From: Roseburia sp.
GTDB lineage: Bacteria; Bacillota; Clostridia; Lachnospirales; Lachnospiraceae
Length of the DNA stretch: 34,780 nt
Direction of reading: 5' to 3'
NCBI GenBank assembly: GCA_023662875.1
Contig: JAMPIG010000037.1
Coordinates: 1-34,780, forward strand
Shown here: piece after piece, positions 17,379 through 25,649 of the stretch
How the letters are laid out: each line of letters starts with the position of its first letter
Numbering within the stretch: position 1 is the stretch's first letter
The notes under the pieces: model-generated
The model's database searches: none
What the model saw: only the letters and a program-made list of their open reading frames with translations
Told to the model about the DNA's origin: nothing
Translations under genes and position numbers: made by a program

Positions 17379-18957
17379 ATGAAAAGCGTTCTATCCGGCA
17401 CTGATGCCCTTTCTTCCCGGCGGGGGCATCCTTCGCATAACTGATTCCTACCAGCAGGATCTCTCCGCCGTATCCCTTGATCGCCTCGGGATAACGCTTA
17501 TCCCTGATCTGTGCAATCGCTCCCTCTGCAGACCGGTTCCACTTCAGCTCAACGACCAGCGCCGGCAGGATGGAGTCCTTCTTTGGGAGATAGACAATGT
17601 CCGCATATCCGGAGCCTGAGGGCAGCTCCTCGAACAGGATATACTCGTCTCCATAGCTGAAGTAAGCCCGTTTGATTACGCTGCGCAATGCCTGCTCGTT
17701 GTTATAATACAGGGGCGATTCTTCCTCATGGATTTTCTCGATCTGTCTGGCTACGGCTTCCTCATCTCCCCGGATGGTGTTCTCGATGAGCAGATCACTC
17801 TCCCTGACCCGCCTGAGGGTGTCGTCCCGTTTCACCTGCCGGATGGATCTGGCAAATTCCCGCCGAATCTCTTCATTGGGGATGCGCGCCTTCCCCGTAA
17901 TCTCATTGTAGGTCAGATACCCCAGATGGATCAGCAGCGTCAGCACATCGTCCCTGTCCCGGAACGTTGCAAGGTCATTGGCAAACCCTTTTGGATTCAC
18001 ATTCACTTCCATGCCGCCGATCAATTCCGTCACTGTCCTGCCCAATCCGTCAAAATCAAGACTGATATACCCCATCAGGCTCTCTGCTGCGGAGGTCTCC
18101 GTCCAGTAGGAATCGAAATCATCGTTGTAGATTGCCTTCATGACGGAATTCGGATTGTAGATGGAGTCCATGCCCCGGAGCTCATAGCCGTCATACCACT
18201 GCTTCATCATGTGGAAATCCCGGTGATTGTCATCGCAGAGCCTTTTTACCTCTTCTTCCGTGAAGCCGACATAGCTTCCGAACTGCCTGGGCTTCAGCAT
18301 GGAGTATTCCTGAAAGTCCGATATGGCGGACTGAGAGCCATCCTTTTTGACAGGAAGGATGCCCGTCATATATGCCGCTGCGAATACCTTATCTGTCATT
18401 CCGCTGTTTTTAAACAGGGAACGCAGGAATTCCAGATATTCCCTCTGCAGGTTCGGATGTCCGATTGCTTCCCTGAGGGGCGCGTCCCATTCGTCGATAA
18501 TCATGATAAACTTATTCCCTGTCAGCTCCACCGCATTGGCAAGGGTAGACATAAAGCCTTCCGCCGCTTTTAGATTCGGGTAGCTTTCGGTCAGCTCACG
18601 GCTTACATTCCTTTTCACATAAGCCACGAGCTCCGCGATGGAGGAAGCTTCGCCGATCACTCCTGTCATGTCCAGATAAATCACGTCATACCGATTCAGG
18701 TAATCGGAATATCTTTCATCCCCGGAGATTGCCAGATCCTCAAACAGCCGGGCGGAATCGCAGGTTCTGTCATAATAGGCGCACAGCATTTTAGCCGCGA
18801 AGGATTTCCCGAAGCGGCGGGGCCTGCTGATACAGGTCAGCCGTCTTGGCGTATCGATTGTCTGGTTGATCAGGCCGATCAGGCCGGATTTGTCTACATA
18901 GATATCGTTTCTGATTCCTTTGAATCCGCTGTTGCCGGGATTTAAGTAGGTTCCCAT
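17362..18957 (-). CDS. AAA-ATPase-like protein with C-terminal PD-(D/E)XK nuclease-like domain (DUF1703)
   Basis: This 531-residue protein belongs to the large AAA-ATPase-like/DUF1703 family, common in multiple copies in gut Bacteroidota and Clostridia. The N-terminal half has the family P-loop variant RPRRFGKS (45-52) and a Walker B IMIIDEWD (151-158). The C-terminal part has a PD-(D/E)XK-type core: D453 in YADIVYL and E470-x-K472 in VVELKW. I chose the ATG at 18957 because MGTYLNPGNSGF matches the family N-terminus and AAGGAAGG lies upstream; an ATG 41 codons earlier adds unrelated sequence. It stands alone on the minus strand between two plus-strand operons, with its own promoter. The function of this family is not established, though the architecture suggests ATP-dependent action on nucleic acid. 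Confidence 0.85.
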   Translation of the reverse strand: MGTYLNPGNSGFKGIRNDIYVDKSGLIGLINQTIDTPRRLTCISRPRRFGKSFAAKMLCAYYDRTCDSARLFEDLAISGDERYSDYLNRYDVIYLDMTGVIGEASSIAELVAYVKRNVSRELTESYPNLKAAEGFMSTLANAVELTGNKFIMIIDEWDAPLREAIGHPNLQREYLEFLRSLFKNSGMTDKVFAAAYMTGILPVKKDGSQSAISDFQEYSMLKPRQFGSYVGFTEEEVKRLCDDNHRDFHMMKQWYDGYELRGMDSIYNPNSVMKAIYNDDFDSYWTETSAAESLMGYISLDFDGLGRTVTELIGGMEVNVNPKGFANDLATFRDRDDVLTLLIHLGYLTYNEITGKARIPNEEIRREFARSIRQVKRDDTLRRVRESDLLIENTIRGDEEAVARQIEKIHEEESPLYYNNEQALRSVIKRAYFSYGDEYILFEELPSGSGYADIVYLPKKDSILPALVVELKWNRSAEGAIAQIRDKRYPEAIKGYGGEILLVGISYAKDAPAGKKGHQCRIERFSSEKSS

Positions 18958-19017
18958 GAGTCGTTTTCCTTCCTTTCCAATTTCTCGCCCTGTTTTATTC
19001 TGCCCTTCTATGTCAAT

Positions 19018-19046
19018 ATTATATAGGCGGATTTTCAGAGAGTCAA
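19018..19046 (-). promoter_or_regulatory. Sigma-A promoter of the AAA-ATPase-like gene
   Basis: On the minus strand TTGACT (19046-19041) and a perfect TATAAT (19023-19018) are 17 bp apart. Transcription would start near 19011, giving a leader of about 54 nt before the ATG at 18957. This also supports the shorter start, because the alternative ATG at 19080 lies upstream of this promoter. Confidence 0.7.
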
Positions 19047-19169
19047 TAGAATAACTGCACAGTAAACTCATGGTAAACAAAAGGCCTCTTTTTCTTTACA
19101 AAGCGGATACATGAAAAAGATATGTTTTAAAATAAGATTGAGAATATTATCCGCAAGGGAGGTCGATGT

Positions 19170-19874
19170 ATGCCGGAATTTATCGCCTTTGAAAAGGTAG
19201 GAAAAACATATAAGGTCGGGGAAGTAGAAATCCATGCGCTGAAGGACGCCAGCTTTTCGATAAAACAGGGAGAAATCTGTGTGATCGTGGGCGCGTCCGG
19301 CGCGGGGAAGACGACGATTTTAAATATCCTCGGCGGGATGGATACCATGTCCAAGGGAGAGGTCTGGCTGGACGGGCAGGAAATTTCCGCCTACAAAGAA
19401 AAACAGCTTACCGCCTACAGGCGCTATGAGATCGGCTTCGTCTTTCAGTTCTATAATCTCATCCCCAATCTGACGGCGCTGGAAAACGTGGAGCTTGCCG
19501 TACAGATCTGTAAAGAGCATTCCGACCCGGAGGAAGTGATTGGGGAAGTAGGGCTGGCGGACAGAAAAAACAATTTTCCCGCGCAGCTTTCCGGCGGCGA
19601 GCAGCAGCGTGTCGCCATCGCCCGGGCGCTGGCGAAGAAGCCGAAGCTGCTGCTCTGCGACGAGCCCACCGGGGCCTTGGACTATAACACGGGAAAAGCA
19701 ATTTTAAAGCTCTTGCAGGATACCTGCCGCAATACGGGTATGACCGTGGTGATTGTCACGCACAATTCCGCCCTCTGCGATATGGCGGACCGCGTGATCC
19801 GCGTTAAGAGCGGCTCCATAGAGTCTGTTTCCCTGAACCCGTTGCCTACGCCTGTCGAGCAGATTGAGTGGTGA
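19170..19874 (+). CDS. ABC transporter ATP-binding protein (MacB/LolD/BceA type)
   Basis: This 234-residue ATPase has all nucleotide-binding motifs: Walker A GASGAGKT (41-48), Q-loop glutamine in VFQFYN (91-96), signature LSGGEQQ (140-146), Walker B LLLCDEP (160-166) and the switch histidine in IVTHN. The [17 protein letters not shown] pattern marks the family that energises FtsX-like permeases, and the permease gene follows 4 bp after the stop. AGGGAGG precedes the ATG. Such ATPases drive lipoprotein release, peptide antibiotic detoxification or efflux. The downstream two-component genes favour a sensing or detoxification role. Confidence 0.93.
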   Translation: MPEFIAFEKVGKTYKVGEVEIHALKDASFSIKQGEICVIVGASGAGKTTILNILGGMDTMSKGEVWLDGQEISAYKEKQLTAYRRYEIGFVFQFYNLIPNLTALENVELAVQICKEHSDPEEVIGEVGLADRKNNFPAQLSGGEQQRVAIARALAKKPKLLLCDEPTGALDYNTGKAILKLLQDTCRNTGMTVVIVTHNSALCDMADRVIRVKSGSIESVSLNPLPTPVEQIEW

Positions 19875-19878
19875 CGGG

Positions 19879-22539
19879 ATGGGAGCATTTTTCAAATCGA
19901 TTGTTCGGGAAATTAAAAACAGCTTTACCCGTTTTCTGGCGATCCTTGTTATTATTGCGCTGGGGGTTGGATTCTTTGCCGGGCTGCGGGCCTGCAGGCC
20001 GGCCCTGACAAAGACGGCGGGGCATTATTTTGAGACGCAGAAGCTTTATGATTTTCGCTTTTTGTCCTCCATTGGCTTTGACAGAGACAGCGCCGACGCG
20101 CTTTCCGAAAAAGAAAATATTTCCGCGGCGGAGGGAGCGCTGTATGAGGACGTGCTGATTCGGGTAGGCGGAAACGACACGCCGATCCGGGTTCATTCCA
20201 TCACGGACAGCGTTAATGCTCCGTATCTTGTGTCCGGAAGAATGCCGGAAAAGGAAAATGAGTGCGTTGTGGACGCCGATTATTTTGGGGAGGATATCAT
20301 CGGAAAAGCCCTTGTCTTTTCGGCGGAAAACAGCGAGGAAACGCTGTCCGCCTTCAGCGAATCCTCCTTTACGGTGGTGGGCAGGGCGACCTCGCCGCTG
20401 TATATCAGCGCAGAGCGGGGAACCACGTCGCTGGGGGACGGAAAAATCGCAGCCTTTCTTTTGGCGGACAGGGCCTGTTTTACGGCGGAATACGACATGG
20501 AGCTCTATCTGTCGCTCTGCGGCCGGGGCATGGCGTACAGCGACGAGTACAAAGAGTTGGTTGCGGAGGAAAAAAGCGCCGTCACGAAGCTTGCGGAGGA
20601 AGAGGCCGCGCGGCGTTACCGGCGGATTGTCTCCGAGGCCCAAAGCGAGGTGGATGACGCAAGGGCGGAGTTAGAGCAGGCGAGGGAAGAACTGTCCGCC
20701 CAAAAGGAAGCGGCGATAGAAGACGCGGCAAACCGGATGACGGCAGGGGGGCTGTCCGCTACGTTGGAAAATCCCTACTATGCGCAGATTCTTTCCGAGA
20801 TTGAAAACTCCTTTGCCGACGCGGAAAGGGAGCTTGCCGGGCATGAGGCCGAGCTCGCCGACGCGCAGAGGGAAGTAGATTCTATAGAGCAGCCGACCGT
20901 TTACGGCCTTACGAGGGCGGACAACGCCGGGTACGCCGCCTTTGAGCAGGATTCCACGATCATTGAAAATATTTCCGTGGTCTTTCCGGCGTTTTTCTTT
21001 CTGGTGGCGGCGCTGGTCTGCGTGACCACCATGACGAGGATGGCGGAGGAGCAGAGGACGCAGATCGGCGTGCTCAAGGCGATGGGCTACGGCAAGGGGA
21101 AAATCTGCTGGAAATACCTTTTTTACGCCGGTTCCGCGGGGCTGGCGGGCAGCGTTCTGGGCTTTTTTGCGGGGACGGCCCTGATCCCCATGGTATTCTG
21201 GAACGCCTATGCGACTACCTATAATTTTGCGGATACCCTGATGTATTCCTTTGACCCGGCGGTGTATGTCTTTTCTCTGGCGATATCCATGCTCTGTACG
21301 GCGGGAACCACTGTCCTTTGCTGCAGAAATGCGCTGCGGGAGGCGCCGACGGCAATCCTTCGCCCGAAAACGCCGAAGAGCGGCAAGCGGATCCTGATCG
21401 AACGGTTTCGGTTCTGGCGGCGGGTCAGCTTTCTCCACAAGGTATCCCTCCGCAATGTGATCCGCTATAAACAGCGGTTTTTCCTGATGATTCTGGGGAT
21501 CAGCGGATGCACGGCCCTGCTCCTGACGGGCTTTGGCATCAGGGATTCCATTCAGAATGTGACGGAGTATCAGTACGGTGAGATAATCCGGTATGACGCC
21601 GAGATTACCTTTTCGGATCCGCTTGACCAGGGACGGCGGGAGGCGTTTCTGGATCGGCAGGATGAGATAGAGGCGGCGCTGTTTCTCTCGGTATGCAATG
21701 CGGATATCACGGCGGAGGCCGGGACGAAAAGCGTCAGCATTACGGCGGTAACGGAGGGGCTGCTTTCGGAATACAGGAATCTACGGGATAAAGATAACCC
21801 TGTGTCTTATCCGGAGGACGGCGAGATCATCCTCTGTCGGGGCATTGCGGAAAAGCTGGGGATCCAAAGCGGCGAGACGGTGACCTTGACGGACGATTCG
21901 CTCCGCCGGATTACCGTCAGGGTGACCGGAATATTTGACAATTATATCGGCAATTATCTGTTTGTGTCGGAAGGGACGATGAGGCAGCTTTGCGGGGAAG
22001 CGCCGGAAAACACCGCCTATGTACGCTTTGCAGCGGATGCGGATTTCAGCCTTGCGAAGCTGCAGGGGGATGAGGACGTAAGCTATGTGGCGCTGAACCG
22101 GGATATGCGGGAAACCATTGAAACTTCGTTTTCCAGCCTGAATCTGGTGGTTCTGCTGATTATCCTCTGCGCCGGGGCGCTGGCGTTTATCGTGCTGTTC
22201 AATCTGATCAATATCAATATCGGGGAGCGAATACGGGAAATCGCCACAATCAAGGTTCTGGGATTTTTCCATAATGAGTCGGCGGCCTATATCTTCCGCG
22301 AGGTGAATCTGCTGATTGCGGCGGGCGCCCTGCTGGGACTCGTGTTCGGACGGTTTCTTCACGCCTTTGTGATGGATCAGATTAAGCCGGACGGGATCTG
22401 CTTCGACTGTCGGATTCTTTGGTACAGCTATCTGTTCAGTATCGTTATCACGATTCTTTTCGCGCTGCTTGTACAGATTGTCATGCGGGTCAAGCTGAAA
22501 AAAATCAGCATGACAGAGTCGCTGAAATCAGTTGAATAA
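19879..22539 (+). CDS. FtsX-like ABC transporter permease with coiled-coil extracytoplasmic region
   Basis: This 886-residue permease has one N-terminal transmembrane segment (about 18-36) and a large extracytoplasmic region. That region includes two heptad-rich coiled-coil stretches (about 225-285 and 305-340, rich in E, A, R and L). A three-helix FtsX domain (about 365-490) follows, then a second extracytoplasmic domain and a final three-helix FtsX domain (about 745-875). I chose the ATG at 19879, just 4 bp after the ATPase stop; an in-frame TTG at 19864 inside the ATPase gene is less likely. The twin-FtsX architecture with an N-terminal coiled coil is common in Clostridia, where these transporters are usually of unknown substrate. 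It differs from classic BceB, whose big extracellular domain lies between helices 7 and 8. Confidence 0.88.
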   Translation: MGAFFKSIVREIKNSFTRFLAILVIIALGVGFFAGLRACRPALTKTAGHYFETQKLYDFRFLSSIGFDRDSADALSEKENISAAEGALYEDVLIRVGGNDTPIRVHSITDSVNAPYLVSGRMPEKENECVVDADYFGEDIIGKALVFSAENSEETLSAFSESSFTVVGRATSPLYISAERGTTSLGDGKIAAFLLADRACFTAEYDMELYLSLCGRGMAYSDEYKELVAEEKSAVTKLAEEEAARRYRRIVSEAQSEVDDARAELEQAREELSAQKEAAIEDAANRMTAGGLSATLENPYYAQILSEIENSFADAERELAGHEAELADAQREVDSIEQPTVYGLTRADNAGYAAFEQDSTIIENISVVFPAFFFLVAALVCVTTMTRMAEEQRTQIGVLKAMGYGKGKICWKYLFYAGSAGLAGSVLGFFAGTALIPMVFWNAYATTYNFADTLMYSFDPAVYVFSLAISMLCTAGTTVLCCRNALREAPTAILRPKTPKSGKRILIERFRFWRRVSFLHKVSLRNVIRYKQRFFLMILGISGCTALLLTGFGIRDSIQNVTEYQYGEIIRYDAEITFSDPLDQGRREAFLDRQDEIEAALFLSVCNADITAEAGTKSVSITAVTEGLLSEYRNLRDKDNPVSYPEDGEIILCRGIAEKLGIQSGETVTLTDDSLRRITVRVTGIFDNYIGNYLFVSEGTMRQLCGEAPENTAYVRFAADADFSLAKLQGDEDVSYVALNRDMRETIETSFSSLNLVVLLIILCAGALAFIVLFNLININIGERIREIATIKVLGFFHNESAAYIFREVNLLIAAGALLGLVFGRFLHAFVMDQIKPDGICFDCRILWYSYLFSIVITILFALLVQIVMRVKLKKISMTESLKSVE

Positions 22540-22589
22540 CGGTGCGGTTTCGGATAAAATTATGGCTATACAGAAAAAAGGAGACGGAC

Positions 22590-23264
22590 ATGGCGACAAT
22601 ACTTGTTGTGGAGGACGACCGGAATATGAGACTGCTGACGGCGGCGAGGCTGGGGGATCTCTATACGGTGGTCACCGCCTGCGACGGGGTGGAGGCGATG
22701 GAAATCATCCATAAGGGCGGCGTGGATATGATTGTGGCGGATATCATGATGCCGCGCATGGACGGATACGGGCTTTTGAAAACCCTTCGGGAGGAAGGGT
22801 ATACGACGCCCTTTCTGCTGTTGACGGCGAAGGAATCGCTGGACGACAAGCAGCATGGCTTTTCCCTCGGCACGGACGACTATATGACGAAGCCCTTCAG
22901 CAGCGACGAGCTTTTATGGAGGGTGGCGGCGCTCTTAAGACGCTCGAATATCGCCCGGAGTAAAAAGATTGAAATCGGCAATGTGACTGTGGATTCCGAA
23001 AAATACGCGGTCTACACCGGCGAGGAGTACATTGAATTTCCGAAAAAGGAATTTGACTTGCTCTTTAAGCTGCTCTCTTACCCCGACCGCATTTTCTCAA
23101 AGGAGCAGCTTTTGGACAGTATCTGGGGATTCCATGCGGAAAGCGGGGAGGAAACGGTCAAGACCCATGTCAGCAGGATTCGGAACAAGCTGAAAAATAT
23201 TACGGAGTTCGGCATCGTCACTATCAAGGGACTTGGCTACAAGGCGGATATACGGAAGGAGTGA
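22590..23264 (+). CDS. OmpR-family response regulator
   Basis: This 224-residue regulator has an N-terminal receiver domain with the acidic pair E8-D9-D10, the phosphoacceptor D51 in VADIMMPRMDG, T79 and K101 in MTKPFS. A C-terminal winged-helix DNA-binding domain follows (FPKKEFDLLFKLL, then a recognition-helix region around ETVKTHVSRIRNKL). I chose the ATG at 22590 because AAGGAG lies 8 bp upstream and the family N-terminus ATILVVEDD begins there; the longer in-frame start adds 16 residues of no known domain. It sits 50 bp after the permease and just before the kinase, so it most likely controls this ABC operon. Confidence 0.93.
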   Translation: MATILVVEDDRNMRLLTAARLGDLYTVVTACDGVEAMEIIHKGGVDMIVADIMMPRMDGYGLLKTLREEGYTTPFLLLTAKESLDDKQHGFSLGTDDYMTKPFSSDELLWRVAALLRRSNIARSKKIEIGNVTVDSEKYAVYTGEEYIEFPKKEFDLLFKLLSYPDRIFSKEQLLDSIWGFHAESGEETVKTHVSRIRNKLKNITEFGIVTIKGLGYKADIRKE

Positions 23265-23269
23265 CTTGC

Positions 23270-24328
23270 TTGAAGAAGCGGAAAAGCAGGGGGAAAATTG
23301 CCAGTATTACCAGAAAATTTCTGCCGCAGGTGCTGATCCAGACCTTCACCGTTTTGATTACGGCGGTTGCCTCTTACATGTTCATGACCTGGTTTGTGGC
23401 GGGCTTCTTTCGGGTTACGGATACCTATGAGGCCATGGTTTATGAAACTCTCGGCACATTCCTCATATTTACCGTCATCCTTGTACCGCTGAATACGGTT
23501 CTGTACCGGCGCAGGATTCAGGAGCTTACGACGCTCTCCGAGGGAATCAGCAGCGTGGCGGGGGGAAAGTACGACACTCGGATAGACAGCAAAAAGGGCG
23601 GTCAGATCGAGCCGGTTTACGAGGATTTCAACAAAATGTGTGCGGAGCTTTCCAGCGTGCAGATTCTGCGCAACGACTTTATCAACAGCTATTCCCATGA
23701 GTTCAAGACGCCCATTGCCTCCATCAACGGATTTGCGTCCCTTCTTCTGGAAAAGGAGCTGCCGGAGGAGCAGCGCCGGGAATATCTGCAGATTATCGTA
23801 GAGGAATCCTCAAGGCTTTCCAATCTGGCGAACAATACGATTCTCCTGTCAAAGCTGTCCTCCCAGCAGATTGTGACGGACACCCGGCGGTACGATATCA
23901 GCGAGCAGATCCGGCAGTGCGCGATCATTCTCTCCAAGTCCTGGCTGGATAAAAAAATCGAGTTTTCCGGCGAATTTCCGACGGCTATGTTTGTGGGGAA
24001 CAGGGAGCTGATGCAGCATCTCTGGCTGAACCTTCTGGGGAATGCGGTTAAGTTTACTCCTGCGGGGGGCGAGATCGCGGCGGAGGTCTCTGTGCAGGAT
24101 GACAGTATTACAGTACAGATTTCGGATACCGGAGAGGGTATGGACGAGGAAACGCTTTCGCACTTGTTTGACCCGTACTATCAGAGCGACATTTCCCATT
24201 CGAAGCAGGGACTGGGGCTTGGGCTATCCATTGCAAAGCGGATTGTCGAATTGTGCGACGGCAGCATTGTGGTGCAGAGCGAGCTTGGAACGGGAAGCAG
24301 GTTTACCGTTACTTTACCCGTAAAATAG
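23270..24328 (+). CDS. Sensor histidine kinase with short extracytoplasmic loop
   Basis: This 352-residue kinase has two transmembrane helices (about 20-45 and 59-80) joined by only about a dozen residues. A HAMP-like linker follows, then a dimerisation domain with H143 in YSHEFKTPIAS, and a catalytic domain with N258, DTGEG (286-290) and GLGLGLS (314-320). I chose the TTG start at 23270 because GGAAGGAG ends 8 bp before it. A GTG at 23261 would put the ribosome site against the start codon. The coding region follows the regulator stop by 5 bp. The lack of a real sensor domain resembles intramembrane-sensing kinases that read the activity of a partner ABC transporter; that link here is inference from gene order. 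Confidence 0.9.
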   Translation: MKKRKSRGKIASITRKFLPQVLIQTFTVLITAVASYMFMTWFVAGFFRVTDTYEAMVYETLGTFLIFTVILVPLNTVLYRRRIQELTTLSEGISSVAGGKYDTRIDSKKGGQIEPVYEDFNKMCAELSSVQILRNDFINSYSHEFKTPIASINGFASLLLEKELPEEQRREYLQIIVEESSRLSNLANNTILLSKLSSQQIVTDTRRYDISEQIRQCAIILSKSWLDKKIEFSGEFPTAMFVGNRELMQHLWLNLLGNAVKFTPAGGEIAAEVSVQDDSITVQISDTGEGMDEETLSHLFDPYYQSDISHSKQGLGLGLSIAKRIVELCDGSIVVQSELGTGSRFTVTLPVK

Positions 24329-24372
24329 AATCGGCCTGATGTGAAAGCGTAGATTTCAGCCTGCGCGGGGGC

Positions 24373-24405
24373 TCTGCAGCTTATAAAAGCTGCAGACCTC
24401 TTTTT
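24373..24405 (+). terminator. Rho-independent terminator of the ABC/two-component operon
   Basis: TCTGCAGCTT (24373-24382) pairs perfectly with AAGCTGCAGA (24387-24396) around an ATAA loop, and a T-run follows at 24401-24405 after CCTC. The hairpin overlaps the last codons and stop of the convergent asnA gene. On the minus strand there is no T-tract, so it works mainly for the plus strand. Confidence 0.7.
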
Positions 24406-25391
24406 GCGGCTTCCTCCATGACCTCCTCGGGCCACAGGGAGCATTGTACCTCGCCGATATGCGCTTTTCGCAGGAAAAACATACAGATCCGGGACTGGCC
24501 GATGCCGCCGCCCACCGTGTAGGGCAGTTCGCCCTTTAATACCGCCTGGTGGAAGGGCAGCGCGGCCCGCTCGGGGCAGCCCGCCTTTTCCAGCTGCTCC
24601 GCCAGGGATTTCTCGTCCACCCGGATTCCCATGCTGGAAAGCTCCAGGGCGATATCCAGAACCGGGTAGTAGACGATGATGTCCGCGTTCAGCGCCCAGT
24701 CGTCGTAGTCGGGGGCGCGCCCGTCATGGGGCTTGCCGTTTTCCAGGAGATCCCCGATCTGCATGACGCAGACCGCGCCCTTGGCCCTGGCGATATAGTA
24801 TTCCCGCTCCCTGGGGGTATAGTCGGGGAACATTTCCTCCAGCTCGGAGGTTGTGATAAAGAAGATATCGTGAGGCAGGATCTCTTCTATGTAGTCGTAA
24901 TGGATCGACATGTATTTTTCGGTCTTGCGCAGCACCTTATAAACCGTGCGCACCGTGTCCTTCAGGGTTTCCAGGGTGCGCTCCTCCCGGGTAATGATCT
25001 TCTCCCAGTCCCACTGATCGACGTAAATCGAGTGGATATTATCGGTTTCCTCGTCCCGGCGGATGGCGCTCATGTCCGTGTAAAGGCCCTCCCCGGCGGA
25101 GAAGCCGTATTTTTTCAGGGCATAGCGCTTCCATTTTGCCAGGGACTGCACGATTTCCCCTTCCCGGGCCCCCTGGTGCTTGATATCAAAGGTAACGGGG
25201 CGCTCCACGCCGTTTAAGTTGTCGTTCAGACCCGATTCCGGGGCCACAAAGAGCGGCGCGGAGACGCGGAGGAGATGAAGACGCTCCGCCAGAAGGGTCT
25301 GAAAGAAATCCTTGACCGTTTTGATCGCGATCTGCGTATCGTAGAGATTCAGCTCGGAACGGTAATCCTTCGGAATAAAAAAGTTTGTCAT
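24381..25391 (-). CDS. asnA: Aspartate--ammonia ligase (asparagine synthetase A)
   Basis: This 336-residue cytoplasmic enzyme matches AsnA along its length. It makes asparagine from aspartate, ATP and ammonia. The fold resembles class II aminoacyl-tRNA synthetases. Seen are the N-terminus IPKDYRSELNLYDTQIAIK, the VSAPLFV and GLNDNLNGVERPV segments, the SIYVDQWDWEK segment, and the motif-3-like GGGIGQSR ending at R301. The length is normal for the family. AGGCAGG precedes the ATG. It is a single-gene unit on the minus strand, convergent with the kinase operon and divergent from the radical SAM gene. I saw no T-box in its leader; the leader contains a long hairpin (25458-25503). Confidence 0.95.
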   Translation of the reverse strand: MTNFFIPKDYRSELNLYDTQIAIKTVKDFFQTLLAERLHLLRVSAPLFVAPESGLNDNLNGVERPVTFDIKHQGAREGEIVQSLAKWKRYALKKYGFSAGEGLYTDMSAIRRDEETDNIHSIYVDQWDWEKIITREERTLETLKDTVRTVYKVLRKTEKYMSIHYDYIEEILPHDIFFITTSELEEMFPDYTPREREYYIARAKGAVCVMQIGDLLENGKPHDGRAPDYDDWALNADIIVYYPVLDIALELSSMGIRVDEKSLAEQLEKAGCPERAALPFHQAVLKGELPYTVGGGIGQSRICMFFLRKAHIGEVQCSLWPEEVMEEAAKRGLQLL

Positions 25392-25457
25392 ATTGAATTC
25401 CTGCCTTTCGGATGCATTGGCTTTCCTATACCATTTAAACGCGTTTCGCAGGATTTT

Positions 25458-25503
25458 GCAAGCGGTTTTTCCTTTTTGCGGAAAGGAATCAGAAACCGCT
25501 TGC
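25458..25503. other. Long stem-loop between asnA and the radical SAM gene
   Basis: GCAAGCGGTTT (25458-25468) pairs perfectly with AAACCGCTTGC (25493-25503). Directly inside, TTCCTTT (25469-25475) pairs with AAAGGAA (25482-25488) around a 6-nt loop, with a 4-nt bulge on the right side. The right arm overlaps the -35 box of the plus-strand promoter at 25500. No T-tract follows on either strand, so it is a structured leader element of asnA, a protein-binding site, or both. Confidence 0.55.
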
Positions 25504-25528
25504 CATACCGGAACATATGTGCTATTAT
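25500..25528 (+). promoter_or_regulatory. Sigma-A promoter for the radical SAM / DNA-repair pair
   Basis: TTGCCA (25500-25505) and TATTAT (25523-25528) have a 17-bp spacer, each one base from consensus. The start would be near 25535, leaving a leader of about 115 nt before the ATG at 25650. The leader contains three imperfect copies of a TTGCCGxG motif. Confidence 0.6.
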
Positions 25529-25649
25529 AATATAGAACATTTGTTCGATGCTTGCCGTGAGGGCAGATTGCCGGGAACTGACTTGCCGAGGACTTTCGGG
25601 AAAGCGGGCTTTCAGGAAACAGGATTTTTGGAAAGGAAGGTTTGGGAAG

